Source: an uncultured Bacteroidota bacterium (lineage in GTDB: Bacteria > Bacteroidota > Bacteroidia > UKL13-3). From it: DNA of 61,197 nt. Shown one piece after another: positions 24,530-33,827 of this stretch. The stretch is from NCBI GenBank assembly GCA_903883965.1, contig CAISCU010000004.1, positions 1-61,197 on the forward strand. Reading direction: 5' to 3'. Both the position numbers and the translations under genes were made by a program. The first letter of the stretch is position 1. Each line of letters opens with the position of its first letter. The notes below the pieces were generated by a model. It was given only the letters and a program-made list of their open reading frames with translations, had not been told where the DNA came from and ran no database searches.

Positions 24530-27500
24530 TTGATTGTAGTTAACACACAACCCTTTGCTTTGGTATTCACTTTGGTGGAGCATGCCCAATTGGGCTTAAT
24601 GCTTGAGCCTCATGTTGTTCAGCAGAATAGCAAAGGTGCCTTTACGCTTACACACCAACGGGTATTTTCAAAAACTGCAGATTACTTTTCAAAAAACATT
24701 TCTGAATCAGAATTTGAAATCATCAAAATTCTTGATGAAGTTGATGACGATTTCTTATTCCGAAAATTCAATACAGAAACCAAGAAAAAAATAAGAACCG
24801 CTGAGTTTTTCAATAAATATTGCCCCACTCAGTTATTGGAAGAAAAAATCAAACCTTTTTTTCAAGCAAAAATGAACAAGGTGTTTGAACTGTTAAGAGG
24901 CAAACACATCTACAAAACGGGCAATGACAACAATCCCATTTCCCAAAAAATAACCATTGCTGAAGAATCAGCCCAGGTACTCTTTCATTTCAAACAAAAC
25001 GAAGACGGCATTCGCTATTACCCAACCATAAAGTATCAATCCGAAAAAATAGAATTCATGTACAAAGGTTCTCTACTGGTAGGGTTGTTTCCGGCTTGGT
25101 TATTGGTGAACAATCAATTGTATTCTTTTGCTAAAAAATTAGATGGTAAAAAATTACAACCCTTTTTAAACAAGAGATACATTTTAATTCCACAAAATGC
25201 AGAAGAAAATTACCTGCAAAAATTTGTATCGCATCTAGTTGAAAAATACGATGTCAGGTCTGACTGTTTTGGCATTCAAACCCTTTCTGGCCAATTCAAA
25301 GCAGTTTTGCAAATGGTGCATTTTTATGAAGATGAAATTGCATTGAAATTGCAATTCGAATACCACCATGCTTTTTTTGATTATGACTCAGGACAAAAAA
25401 TCATTGCTCAACTCATTAAAAACAATGGCAAATATTCCTTCAACAGAATTGTGAGGGATGAAAATGCTGAGAAAACTACTGCAAATGCACTCGTAAAAAT
25501 GGGCTTGCAATACAGCCAATCGGCTTTTTTTAAACTACCTCAAACTGCCGAACATAAAATGAAGGATGTATTATTGGGCACAGAAGTTACCAATAAGTAC
25601 ATTTTTTTAGATTGGCTCAACGAAAAGCACCAGGATTTAGCAGCATTGGGCATCTCCATTAACCAACAAGACGAACCCAATAAGTATTATTTTGGTCCAA
25701 GAGAAATTAAAATTGAGGTGAAGGAACAAAGAGATTGGTTTGATGTGAGTGCAATTGTGCAATTTGGAGAATACACCTTTTCTTTTCTAACGCTCAAAGA
25801 ATACATACTTAGGGGCAAAAGAGAATTTATTTTACCCAATGGCATGTTGGCCATTATACCAGAAGAATGGTTTGGAAATTTAACCGGCATACTTGAATTT
25901 AGTACTGGCGAGGAGGAAATAAAATTAGAAAAACAACATGTTGGCTTGTTGGAAGAAATTGCCAATCAAGGGGGTAAATACCTGAATTTAAGTGATAAAT
26001 TGCTTCAATTAAGAGAGGGTGGTGGCGTTGTTGAAACTGAACCTCCTGTTCATTTTAAAGGTTCACTCAGGCCTTATCAGAAAGCAGGTTTAGACTGGTT
26101 TTACTTTTTAAAAACAAACCAATTTGGAGGCTGTTTAGCTGATGACATGGGCTTAGGAAAAACCATTCAAACCTTGTCCTTACTACAAAAGGAAAAAGAA
26201 AATTACCAACAAGAAAATGCCAGCAATGCACCTGTTTTTGAACCTCTTCCAAAATCAGAGCTAATCGTCAATGGTATGGCAGTGCAAATGGACTTATTTA
26301 GCCAAGCCAATGAATCGCAAAACCGAACTCAATTTTTGCAAACTGGGGGTATTTTGGCACCCAAAGACCCAGTTGTTATTGCCGCTGCCAATAAGCAAAC
26401 AAACATCAGGTGTTCATTGATTGTTGTTCCCAATTCATTGGTGTTTAACTGGTACCAAGAAGCACTCAAATTTACACCTGAATTAAAAATATTGGTTTAT
26501 ACAGGCGTGAATAGGTATAAAAATGCAGCCCAGTTTGCCAATTACGATTTGGTTATTTCTACCTATGGAACCATTCGGGTTGACATTGAAATTGTCAAAG
26601 AATTTAAATTCAATTACCTCATTTTAGACGAAAGTCAGGCCATCAAAAATCCCAACTCACAATCGGCAAAAGCAGTTAAAATGCTCAAAGCAAGCAATAA
26701 ATTGGTTTTAACTGGAACGCCCATAGAAAACAGTGTTCAGGAACTATGGAGCCAGCTTTCGTTTGTTAATCCAGGTTTGTTGGGTGGTTTGAATAGTTTT
26801 ACGGAGCGCTTTGTCATTCCTATTGAAAAGCAAAAAGATATCAGAAAATTACAGCAGTTAAAAGCCATTATAAAGCCTTTTATTCTGAGAAGAACAAAAG
26901 ACCAAGTAGCCAAAGATTTGCCGCTTAAAATGGAGCAATTGGTGTATTGCCAAATGAGTGAAGAGCAAAAAGAAGCCTATGAGAAAGTAAAATCGCATTA
27001 CAGGAACGAAATACTCAATGCCATCAAAGAATTAGGCATCAACAAAAGTCATTTTACTTTATTACAAGGTTTAACCAAACTCAGGCAAATAGCCAACCAT
27101 CCTTTGTTGGTGAATCCTGAATTTGAAGGACAGAGTGGAAAATTTAAAGAGGTCACTTATATGGCCGAAACGGCTATGGCAGAAGGGCATAAGGTGCTTA
27201 TTTTTTCACAATTTGTATCTCAGTTAAGTATTTACAGAAATTGGCTCAACGAAAAAGGCATAGACCATTGTTACCTCGATGGTACCATGAGCAACGATGA
27301 ACGCCAAAAAATGGTGAACAGCTTTCAGAATGGTCAAATTCCATTCTTTTTAATTTCTTTGAAAGCAGGTGGCTTTGGACTGAATTTAACCCAGGCCGAT
27401 TATGTATTTATGTTAGACCCATGGTGGAACCCCGCAGTTGAAAGACAGGCTGTTGACCGTGCCCACCGCATAGGCCAAGAAAAACCCGTTTTTATTTATA

Positions 27501-27643
27501 AGTTCATTTCTAAAGAAACGGTAGAAGAGAAAATATTGCTACTCCAACAAAAGAAAACCGAATTGGCCAATAGCTTAATTGAAACGGATGAAGCTGTTAT
27601 CAAGCAAATTGACATTGATGAAATTTTGGCTTTGTTAGATTAG
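24530..27643 (+). CDS. SNF2-family DEAD/DEAH-box helicase/ATPase
   Basis: A 1037-residue SWI2/SNF2 ATPase. A ~480-residue N-terminal region of the bacterial SNF2 type precedes the motor. Motor motifs run in order: ADDMGLGKT (Walker A, about residue 537), DESQ (Walker B), LTGTPIENSVQELWSQL (motif III), LRRTKDQVAKDLP, then lobe 2 with KVLIFSQFVSQL, KAGGFGLNLTQADYVFMLDPWWNPAVE (motif V) and DRAHRIGQ (motif VI). It would translocate on double-stranded DNA without strand separation. The start is TTG at 24530: an ATG just upstream runs straight into a stop and the next in-frame ATG (24599) would cut conserved residues. Confidence 0.92.
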   Translation: MIVVNTQPFALVFTLVEHAQLGLMLEPHVVQQNSKGAFTLTHQRVFSKTADYFSKNISESEFEIIKILDEVDDDFLFRKFNTETKKKIRTAEFFNKYCPTQLLEEKIKPFFQAKMNKVFELLRGKHIYKTGNDNNPISQKITIAEESAQVLFHFKQNEDGIRYYPTIKYQSEKIEFMYKGSLLVGLFPAWLLVNNQLYSFAKKLDGKKLQPFLNKRYILIPQNAEENYLQKFVSHLVEKYDVRSDCFGIQTLSGQFKAVLQMVHFYEDEIALKLQFEYHHAFFDYDSGQKIIAQLIKNNGKYSFNRIVRDENAEKTTANALVKMGLQYSQSAFFKLPQTAEHKMKDVLLGTEVTNKYIFLDWLNEKHQDLAALGISINQQDEPNKYYFGPREIKIEVKEQRDWFDVSAIVQFGEYTFSFLTLKEYILRGKREFILPNGMLAIIPEEWFGNLTGILEFSTGEEEIKLEKQHVGLLEEIANQGGKYLNLSDKLLQLREGGGVVETEPPVHFKGSLRPYQKAGLDWFYFLKTNQFGGCLADDMGLGKTIQTLSLLQKEKENYQQENASNAPVFEPLPKSELIVNGMAVQMDLFSQANESQNRTQFLQTGGILAPKDPVVIAAANKQTNIRCSLIVVPNSLVFNWYQEALKFTPELKILVYTGVNRYKNAAQFANYDLVISTYGTIRVDIEIVKEFKFNYLILDESQAIKNPNSQSAKAVKMLKASNKLVLTGTPIENSVQELWSQLSFVNPGLLGGLNSFTERFVIPIEKQKDIRKLQQLKAIIKPFILRRTKDQVAKDLPLKMEQLVYCQMSEEQKEAYEKVKSHYRNEILNAIKELGINKSHFTLLQGLTKLRQIANHPLLVNPEFEGQSGKFKEVTYMAETAMAEGHKVLIFSQFVSQLSIYRNWLNEKGIDHCYLDGTMSNDERQKMVNSFQNGQIPFFLISLKAGGFGLNLTQADYVFMLDPWWNPAVERQAVDRAHRIGQEKPVFIYKFISKETVEEKILLLQQKKTELANSLIETDEAVIKQIDIDEILALLD

Positions 27644-27677
27644 ATGGGGGAAAAAAGTTGTAAAGCCTCAAAACAAA

Positions 27678-27707
27678 AAAAAAGCCGTCAAAATTGACGA
27701 CTTTTTT
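27678..27707. terminator. Intrinsic terminator between SNF2 gene and tRNA-Met
   Basis: The stem is A-run + G with CGTCAA (27686-27691), loop AA, TTGACG (27694-27699), one C/A mismatch, then C + T-run. It ends transcription of the SNF2 gene and, with its A/T flanks, also of the minus-strand tRNA gene. Confidence 0.8.
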
Positions 27708-27712
27708 ATTTG

Positions 27713-27786
27713 TAGCGGGGAGCAGGATCGAACTGCCCACCTTAGGGTTATGAATCCTACGCTCTAACCAACTGAGCTACCCCGCC
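27713..27786 (-). tRNA. tRNA-Met (CAT), elongator type
   Basis: A 74-base cloverleaf on the minus strand: acceptor GGCGGGG paired with CCCCGCT (G1-U72), D arm GCTC/GAGC, anticodon stem TAGGA/CCCTA with an A-C mismatch at 31-39, loop TTCATAA with anticodon CAT, and T arm GGCAG-TTCGATC-CTGCT. Discriminator A; CCA is not encoded. The G1-U72 pair matches elongator tRNA-Met (as in Bacillus) rather than the initiator; a lysidine-modified tRNA-Ile2 is a less likely alternative. Confidence 0.93.
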
Positions 27787-27972
27787 ATTGAACCTAATCG
27801 GGGTGCAAAACTAAGGATACTAAATAGAATACAAAATATTTTTTCTGATTTTTTGGAAAACGCTCAAAATCTGTACACTTTTTTGAGTTATGCACCGTTA
27901 AATTCACATTAAAAATCCACAGGCTATGCACATTTTTACAGAATTCAGTAAATTTGTTAAAATCATTTAAGT

Positions 27973-28746
27973 ATGAAAAAGAGAAGCGCATGGTATCTGG
28001 TTGGTTCTGCAATTACCTTTACGGTAGCAGGTTTTTTAGTGTTGGTATATCCACCTGCAGCCAAAAGCAGCGCCGCTAAATCTGAAAAAAGGGTAGACTA
28101 CCCCGGTTTTGGAATTTGGTTGCCACCAGATTACGAAGTTCATGGAATTGATGTGTCTAGACACCAAGGAAGAATTAACTGGGAGTCGGTGAGTGAACAT
28201 ACCCATAACAATATTGGAATTAACTTTGCTTTCATTAAGGCCTCAGAAGGTAGAAGTATCAGAGATAATTTTTTCAACGAAAATTGGGAAGCAGCAAAAG
28301 ATCAAAACATTTTAAGAGGAGCATACCATTTTTTTAGACCTCATTTAACTGCCGAAGAACAATTTGATTTGTTCAGATCTCAAGTTAAAATTGAACGTGA
28401 AGATTTACCTCCTGTATTAGACATTGAATTGAGAGGCAGTTGCCCTCCTGAAAGGTTGAGGAAAAATGTAAAGCGTTGGTTGGTATTGGCAGAAAAGCAA
28501 TACAATGTAACACCTATTTTATACACTTCTTATTCGTTCTATAAAAACTATTTCAGTGGTCCTGAATTTAAAAGATACCCATTGTGGATAGCGCATTATG
28601 CCACCGATAACTTAAACCGTTTAACTGAAAATTGGCAGTTCTGGCAACACAACGAGAGCGGAAGGGTAAAAGGAATTAGGGGTGATGTAGATTTCAATGT
28701 GTTTAAAGGCGGCTATGATGAGTTACTTCGTCTTTGCAAGAAATAA
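27973..28746 (+). CDS. Glycoside hydrolase family 25 lysozyme
   Basis: A 257-residue membrane-anchored or exported muramidase that hydrolyses MurNAc-GlcNAc bonds. Residues 8-26 are a signal/anchor segment. The GH25 barrel starts at HGIDVSRHQG (57-66, Asp60), followed by INFAFIKASEG (83-93), GAYHFFRP, and the catalytic acid pair in VLDIE (D150, E152), then LWIAHYA, WQFWQH and GDVDFNVF. The layout matches the family (about 200 residues). It is flanked by a tRNA gene upstream and an intrinsic terminator shared with the convergent ligase gene downstream. Confidence 0.92.
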   Translation: MKKRSAWYLVGSAITFTVAGFLVLVYPPAAKSSAAKSEKRVDYPGFGIWLPPDYEVHGIDVSRHQGRINWESVSEHTHNNIGINFAFIKASEGRSIRDNFFNENWEAAKDQNILRGAYHFFRPHLTAEEQFDLFRSQVKIEREDLPPVLDIELRGSCPPERLRKNVKRWLVLAEKQYNVTPILYTSYSFYKNYFSGPEFKRYPLWIAHYATDNLNRLTENWQFWQHNESGRVKGIRGDVDFNVFKGGYDELLRLCKK

Positions 28747-28767
28747 TCAATAAGTTTTAAACAAAAC

Positions 28768-28796
28768 AAAAAAGACAGCTATAAGCTGTCTTTTTT
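28768..28796. terminator. Bidirectional intrinsic terminator overlapping the end of the double-Ddl gene
   Basis: A-run + GACAGCT (28774-28780), loop ATA, AGCTGTC (28784-28790) + T-run. The last codons and stop of the convergent ligase gene (stop at 28779-28781) lie inside this hairpin. Confidence 0.9.
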
Positions 28797-31472
28797 GTTT
28801 TTACTCAATTTCAATCTTTCAGCTCCAAATTGGAGAATGCCATCAATGAATTCATAAGGCTTGTAACCATTGAGTGCACATTGGTGAAATATAGCAGTTG
28901 CTGGGGTCATGCCGGGCAACGAATTAATTTCTATGATGAACACTTCTATTTTGTTGTTCTTGTATATTTTAACAAAGGCATCAATTCGGCAATAACCTTC
29001 AACTTTTAATGTTTGTGCAACAGCCTTCAGTACTTTTTGTACTTCTGTGCTAATTTTTTTACTCTTCACCAAATTGGCATCGTACCTGGCTGGAGTAATG
29101 TTTTGGCCTTGACCGGCTAAGAATTTCTCTTCTAAAGAAAGAATTTCACCTTCTGCCAATGTTTCACTGGGTTCAAAAGTTTCATAAACCAATTTACCTG
29201 CTTTGTAATGGGTCATTAAGCCACCAGTTACTTCTAAAAAATGAACTGCTTTTCCTTTTTCTACAAATTTTTCAACCAAAAAATGCGGCTTAATAGGGAA
29301 TTCTTCTTTAGGTTGTAACCCCAGTTCTTTGATAGAATGGCTTGGAATATTTGCTAATGAGGACCTAAATGTTGCAGCTGCAAATGCTTCGAGTTGTTTT
29401 CTTGTTTTAATTTTCTTTACCGCACTGCTACAGCCATCATCAGCAGGTTTGGCAATCAATGGATAGCCAATAGCCTCTATTTTTTTGATACAATTGGCTG
29501 CAGATTTTGTCCAGTCGTCTTTGAATATGAGCGCTTGGTCAGCAACTAAAAAACCTTTCTTTCTGAGCAATTGATTGGTGTTGTATTTGTTAATTGTCAA
29601 TTGTGAACTTTCAACTCCCGATCCATTAAAAGGCAACTTCACGTTGATCAATTCTTTTTGGATGGTCCCGTCTTCTCCTGGTCTGCCATGAAGGGCAATA
29701 AATACAGTGTCGGCTAGTGTTTTTAACTCCTTGTAGCTGATTTGTTTGGGTTGAAGAATTTGGTTGCTACTGTATTTTGAAACGGTTGCAGAAAGCTGTT
29801 CTGCAATTACATTCATGATGGCTGGTCTTTTGTAGTTTTTTACTTTTTCGAGAATGTCATCTGCATTGTCTTTGAGCATGATATGGAAAGGAAGCAAATA
29901 CAATTGGTGAGCCTGGTCATCTCCAGAAACAAATACAGGAAATGGCGCATACTTTTCAGATGAAGCCAGTTTTTCAAAAATATTACGGCCACTTTCAACA
30001 GAAATATGTCTTTCAGAACTATAACCTCCCATCATTACGGCCACTCTAATTTTCTTGGCTTTTTTAGCACTCAATAACACCAAATTTTTATCCAATTGAT
30101 TGAGCAACGATTTTTCGTTGAAATGATTGGGTAAACTGTTCATCCTTTCATACAACGAGCTTCTAATAATAAATGTTAAAAACTGAGATGGATTTAGGCC
30201 AATTTCTGCTGCTTGGTGAAAAAAGAATGAAGAAGGCATCATGCCCGAAGTGGTATTGGGGTCGTTTAAATACAGTTTGCCATCGTTCCCTAAAAAACCA
30301 TCTATGCGGGCATACACATGAAAATTGAACAAATTAAATAGTTTTTCACATGCCAGTCGGATTGCTTGAATTTGTTTGTCTGAAGTTTCAATTGGGGTTA
30401 CTTTTCTGCTCAACCCTGGCAAATATTTGCTGCGGTAGTCAAACACCTCTTTGCCTTTTATAATTTCGGTAGGAGGAAGACTAATTGCTACCCCATTTTC
30501 ATCTCTGATAACTATACATGAAAACTCTCTGCCTTCAATAAATGATTCTATGAGTACTTCGGTTTCACTTTGAAGACTCTCTAAAAATACATTTTCTTCT
30601 TTTTTGAATAACCTGTTCAAGGTTTTTAGCAAAACATCAGGGTGTCTGATAATTTCCTGTTTGCAGATTAACGGAAGTCCAATGCCTTCTTTGATATCTG
30701 TTAGCTTTTGAACGAAAGCAAATTGCTCAGCATTTGAAAAACGCTTCCAGTCTTTTTGTTTCAAATGAAGCATGAACAATGCTTTGTGACAAGCCTTTTC
30801 AAAACTTTCAAAATCCTTGTCATACAATGCAGTTACTCCAACGGAACTTCCTTGATTGGCGGGCTTTACTATAAAGGGCAAACCTACAGTTTTTAAAATA
30901 CGCTGATGGATGGCTTTTAATTGAGGAAGTTCTGTTTTTAAAAAAGAATCATATTTTGGAACAGGCATACCTGATGCCTCCATTAAAGTTTTTTGGATGC
31001 GTTTATTCATGCCCAAAGCACTTGGCATGATACCAGAACCGGTATAAGGTATGTGGTGCCATTCTAACAAACCTTGAATGGTACCATCTTCGCCAAAATT
31101 TCCATGTAAAGCTAGAAATGCAAGGTCTATGAGTTGTTTGATTTGTTTAGGATCAATTGGCTTCCCAATTTTTTTACCCATTGCCAATGCTTCGTTATTT
31201 GCATTGTCTGTGATATTTTCTGCATACACTTGGAATGAACTAGGTTGTTGAAGCAATGCATCAACTGGCGGATAAAAATCTCTGATAGATCCTTTGTAAA
31301 TGTATTTCCAATCTAACAAGATAAATTGATTGAAACTATCTACAAAAATTGGAATGGCTTCAAATAAACTTTTGTCAAGGTTATCATAAACTGTTCTTCC
31401 TCCGGCAAAAGAAACTTCTCTTTCTCTTGAATTCCCTCCAAAAAAAATACCAATTCGCATGCGTTTGCTCAT
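28779..31472 (-). CDS. Tandem double D-alanine-D-alanine ligase (two ATP-grasp ligase units)
   Basis: An 897-residue fusion of two Ddl-like ligases; a single Ddl is about 300-370 residues. The first unit (1-~440) has FFGGNSREREVS, ALHGNFGEDGTIQ, YTGSG, FIVKPANQGSSVGV, REFSCIV, YARIDGF and a metal motif NDPNTTSGM (403-411) in place of the usual ExNTxPGMT. The second (~475-897) has MMGGYSSERHIS, ALHGRPGEDGTIQ, FNGSG, LIAKPADDGCSSAV and a standard EINSLPGMT. The first also carries an extra ~75-residue insertion near 230-305. It should supply D-Ala-D-Ala for peptidoglycan, but the division of labour is unknown. It is monocistronic, with its 3' end in a shared terminator. Confidence 0.88.
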   Translation of the reverse strand: MSKRMRIGIFFGGNSREREVSFAGGRTVYDNLDKSLFEAIPIFVDSFNQFILLDWKYIYKGSIRDFYPPVDALLQQPSSFQVYAENITDNANNEALAMGKKIGKPIDPKQIKQLIDLAFLALHGNFGEDGTIQGLLEWHHIPYTGSGIMPSALGMNKRIQKTLMEASGMPVPKYDSFLKTELPQLKAIHQRILKTVGLPFIVKPANQGSSVGVTALYDKDFESFEKACHKALFMLHLKQKDWKRFSNAEQFAFVQKLTDIKEGIGLPLICKQEIIRHPDVLLKTLNRLFKKEENVFLESLQSETEVLIESFIEGREFSCIVIRDENGVAISLPPTEIIKGKEVFDYRSKYLPGLSRKVTPIETSDKQIQAIRLACEKLFNLFNFHVYARIDGFLGNDGKLYLNDPNTTSGMMPSSFFFHQAAEIGLNPSQFLTFIIRSSLYERMNSLPNHFNEKSLLNQLDKNLVLLSAKKAKKIRVAVMMGGYSSERHISVESGRNIFEKLASSEKYAPFPVFVSGDDQAHQLYLLPFHIMLKDNADDILEKVKNYKRPAIMNVIAEQLSATVSKYSSNQILQPKQISYKELKTLADTVFIALHGRPGEDGTIQKELINVKLPFNGSGVESSQLTINKYNTNQLLRKKGFLVADQALIFKDDWTKSAANCIKKIEAIGYPLIAKPADDGCSSAVKKIKTRKQLEAFAAATFRSSLANIPSHSIKELGLQPKEEFPIKPHFLVEKFVEKGKAVHFLEVTGGLMTHYKAGKLVYETFEPSETLAEGEILSLEEKFLAGQGQNITPARYDANLVKSKKISTEVQKVLKAVAQTLKVEGYCRIDAFVKIYKNNKIEVFIIEINSLPGMTPATAIFHQCALNGYKPYEFIDGILQFGAERLKLSKNKKDSL

Positions 31473-31541
31473 AGTTCAAACATACAAGAATGTAATGGAA
31501 TAAATATCAACGGAGTGCAGCTTTATATCATCATTTTTCCA

Positions 31542-31549
31542 TAATTTTG
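31542..31549 (+). promoter_or_regulatory. Candidate -7 box (TAATTTTG) upstream of the TlpA gene
   Basis: TAATTTTG matches TAnnTTTG in the divergent region between the double-Ddl and TlpA genes. It would give a leader of roughly 115 bases to the ATG at 31668. No convincing -33 partner. Confidence 0.4.
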
Positions 31550-31667
31550 TGTTGAAAATTCATATTTTTTGATTGTCAAATCTGTTTAATTGGAAGCTTT
31601 TGTTAATTTGGCAAGAAAATTGAACTTCAAATTCAAGCGCATTTTCAACCGAGATAAAAATAATTGT

Positions 31668-32168
31668 ATGAGAAAATTCAACACCCTTCTTTGTTTTCTG
31701 TTGCTATCAATAGGAATCATGGCACAAAATTCAGTTCAAACAATGCCTAATTTGGTGTTAAAAGACATCAATGGAAAGTCGAAGAATTTAGCAGAATATT
31801 CAAAAAACGGAAAAATAACCATTGTGAGTTTTTGGGCAACTTGGTGTGCACCATGTAAAAAAGAGCTCAACAGCATCAATGAAATTTACGATGAATGGAA
31901 AACCAAATATGGTTTAGAATTGGTTGCCATTTGCACAGACAATGCCAGGAATACACCCAAAGTTAAACCATACGTAGATGGCCAAGGCTGGGAATATGAT
32001 GTTATGATGGACATCAATCAAGATTTTCAAAGGGCTATGAATGTGGTTCAAATTCCACATACATTTTTATTGGATCAAACAGGTAAAATTGTCTATCAAC
32101 ACAGTGGTTATGTGGAGGGCGATGAGTTTATGCTGGAAGAAAAAATAAAGCAATTAATCACTAAATAA
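31668..32168 (+). CDS. TlpA-family thiol-disulfide oxidoreductase
   Basis: A 166-residue exported thioredoxin-fold protein. The ATG at 31668 opens a clean signal peptide ending MAQ at residue 20; an upstream in-frame codon would add a basic 26-residue tail that disrupts it. The redox motif WATWCAPCKKEL holds C60 and C63, with a conserved cis-Pro region QIPHTFLLD later. It likely keeps cysteines of periplasmic proteins or cytochrome c apoproteins reduced. Six bases separate it from the T9SS-sorted protein gene downstream. Confidence 0.88.
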   Translation: MRKFNTLLCFLLLSIGIMAQNSVQTMPNLVLKDINGKSKNLAEYSKNGKITIVSFWATWCAPCKKELNSINEIYDEWKTKYGLELVAICTDNARNTPKVKPYVDGQGWEYDVMMDINQDFQRAMNVVQIPHTFLLDQTGKIVYQHSGYVEGDEFMLEEKIKQLITK

Positions 32169-32173
32169 TTTTT

Positions 32174-32821
32174 GTGCAGTTTTTTAGATTTTCTGTAGCT
32201 TTCTTTTTTTGCATCTATTTCCCTTTTACTACAATTGCTCAGCATACACTTGTAAAATGGGGTGATTTTACCATTCAACAAACAACAGATACTGCAATAT
32301 TATTGAAATGGACAACCCATTTAGAAGTCAATACAAACACATATGTCATTGAACGTTCTATTGATGACAATACCTACACTAAAATTGATTCTATAAAAGC
32401 AAGTGGAAATAGTTTGTCTAGGATTTCCTATAGTTTTATAGACAACGACACCAATTTGTTAAAGTTGCCAGTTAAGCTGTATTACAAATTATCAGCCATT
32501 GGAATGAATGGGGAAACTGCCAATCAATTGTTGGGTTCTTTGAATCACAACCAACAATTGACTTTGCCTTGGAAAATAGAAGCACCATTGTACCCAAACC
32601 CTTTCAAAGGGTATTTTAGGATAAAATTTACCACTACTTTCCCTTATCCAATCAAACTTACTTTGTTTAAGTTGACAGGTGAAATTGCGCAAGAAGAATA
32701 CATTGATATTTCTCAAAATTCATTGGCTGAGGTGGTCACTTTGAATTTACCTACTGGAGCCTATGTAATTAGGTTGCAATATGAAAACGCCGTACAATAT
32801 TTAAGAGCCGTTAAGAATTAA
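32174..32821 (+). CDS. Secreted protein with T9SS type A C-terminal sorting domain
   Basis: A 215-residue exported protein starting with GTG at 32174. A signal peptide (residues 1-22) is followed by a fibronectin-like strand module (LLKWTTHLEVNTNTYVIERSID), typical of the segment before Bacteroidota sorting domains. The C-terminal ~80 residues carry LYPNPFKGYF and LPTGAYVIRLQYEN, ending LRAVKN: a standard T9SS type A sorting domain for export and surface attachment. The stretch between the signal and the sorting domain is short, so little else is present. It follows the TlpA gene closely and overlaps the convergent dapA by 4 bases. Confidence 0.85.
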   Translation: MQFFRFSVAFFFCIYFPFTTIAQHTLVKWGDFTIQQTTDTAILLKWTTHLEVNTNTYVIERSIDDNTYTKIDSIKASGNSLSRISYSFIDNDTNLLKLPVKLYYKLSAIGMNGETANQLLGSLNHNQQLTLPWKIEAPLYPNPFKGYFRIKFTTTFPYPIKLTLFKLTGEIAQEEYIDISQNSLAEVVTLNLPTGAYVIRLQYENAVQYLRAVKN

Positions 32822-33690
32822 TTGCGCTTCAGTTGCTGGTGCAATTCATGTAAATAAGTATATACTTCTTGCTTAACAGGAGCTAATGGGAGTCTTACAT
32901 ATTGGCTACAAACTCCTTGGATTTCTAAGAGCGCTTTTATTCCACCTGGATTTCCATCCATGAAAATGGCTTTCATCATGTTATACAATTGGTAATGAAT
33001 TATTTTAGCTTCAGTAATTTCTCCGTTTAGACCCAGTTGAACCATATTTGAAAATGCTTGAGGGTATGCTTGCGCTATCACAGAAATTACTCCAGACATG
33101 CCCATTGCTACAAAAGGTAGTGTGAGGTTATCATCACCACTGATGACATAAAAATTAGCAGGCTTAGCTTGAATAATATCCATGAATTGTTCAGGATTTC
33201 CACTGGCTTCTTTAATGGCTACTATATTTTGATTTTCAGCCAATTTGAGTGTAGTAGCTACAGACATATTGCTTCCGGTTCTTCCGGGTACATTGTATAG
33301 GATTACAGGAACCTTACTATGAGCAGCTACTTCTGTGTAATGTAGAAAAATGCCTTCTTGATTTGGCTTATTATAATAGGGGCTTACTGAAAGAATGGCA
33401 TCAAAACCTTCGTAATTGAATTGGTCCAATGTGCTACAAACGGTTCGAGTGTCATTGCCTCCAATGCCTGCAACACAAGGTACTCGCTTATTTACCTGTT
33501 CTACAATGAATCTGTAAATTTGATTTTTTTCAGTTTCATTTAAAGTTGCGGTTTCTCCAGTAGTACCTAATGCTACCAAGTAATTGACACCACCAGAAAT
33601 ACAATTTTCTATGATATTTGACAAAGCGTCAAAATCAATTGATAGGTCTTTTTTAAATGGTGTTATTAGTGCAACTCCTGTTCCTTTCAT
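32818..33690 (-). CDS. dapA: 4-hydroxy-tetrahydrodipicolinate synthase
   Basis: A 290-residue (beta/alpha)8 aldolase that condenses pyruvate with aspartate semialdehyde, the committed step to diaminopimelate and lysine. Visible residues are GTTGET (42-47), Y132 and R137 in LYNVPGRTG, and the Schiff-base K160 in VAIKEASGN. The ATG at 33690 (MKGTGVALITPF) is preferred; a TTG seven codons upstream lies within the -7 box. It is monocistronic, with a promoter box and a long palindrome upstream. Confidence 0.95.
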   Translation of the reverse strand: MKGTGVALITPFKKDLSIDFDALSNIIENCISGGVNYLVALGTTGETATLNETEKNQIYRFIVEQVNKRVPCVAGIGGNDTRTVCSTLDQFNYEGFDAILSVSPYYNKPNQEGIFLHYTEVAAHSKVPVILYNVPGRTGSNMSVATTLKLAENQNIVAIKEASGNPEQFMDIIQAKPANFYVISGDDNLTLPFVAMGMSGVISVIAQAYPQAFSNMVQLGLNGEITEAKIIHYQLYNMMKAIFMDGNPGGIKALLEIQGVCSQYVRLPLAPVKQEVYTYLHELHQQLKRN

Positions 33691-33708
33691 AATTGTTATA
33701 TTGGTTTT

Positions 33709-33716
33709 CAAATTTA
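33709..33716 (-). promoter_or_regulatory. Candidate -7 box of dapA (TAAATTTG on minus strand)
   Basis: On the minus strand TAAATTTG ends 18 bases before the dapA ATG at 33690. It fits TAnnTTTG. The region where a -33 box would sit is taken up by the palindrome at 33727-33749. Confidence 0.55.
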
Positions 33717-33726
33717 GTTAATTATT

Positions 33727-33756
33727 CAATTTAAGGTTACCTTAAATTGTACAATT
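33727..33756. promoter_or_regulatory. Overlapping palindromes in the dapA/exonuclease divergent region (candidate operator)
   Basis: CAATTTAAGGT (33727-33737), one central base, ACCTTAAATTG (33739-33749) is a perfect 11+1+11 palindrome. AATTGTACAATT at 33745-33756 is a second perfect palindrome overlapping its right arm. They lie 10 bases upstream of the dapA -7 box, where a repressor would block the -33 region. There is no T-run, so a terminator is unlikely. Confidence 0.6.
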
Positions 33757-33827
33757 CAGGTATTGAATTTGTTTAAAGGTGAATAAATACGCAAATACGA
33801 ATTAAACTTAGGGCGTAATTTCGAATT

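Noticed and set aside
27713-27786. Initiator tRNA-fMet
   Set aside because: Positions 1 and 72 pair as G-U, and the anticodon stem lacks the three G-C pairs of initiator tRNA.
33727-33756. Intrinsic terminator upstream of dapA
   Set aside because: The stem is A/T-rich and no T-run follows; both neighbouring genes read away from it.
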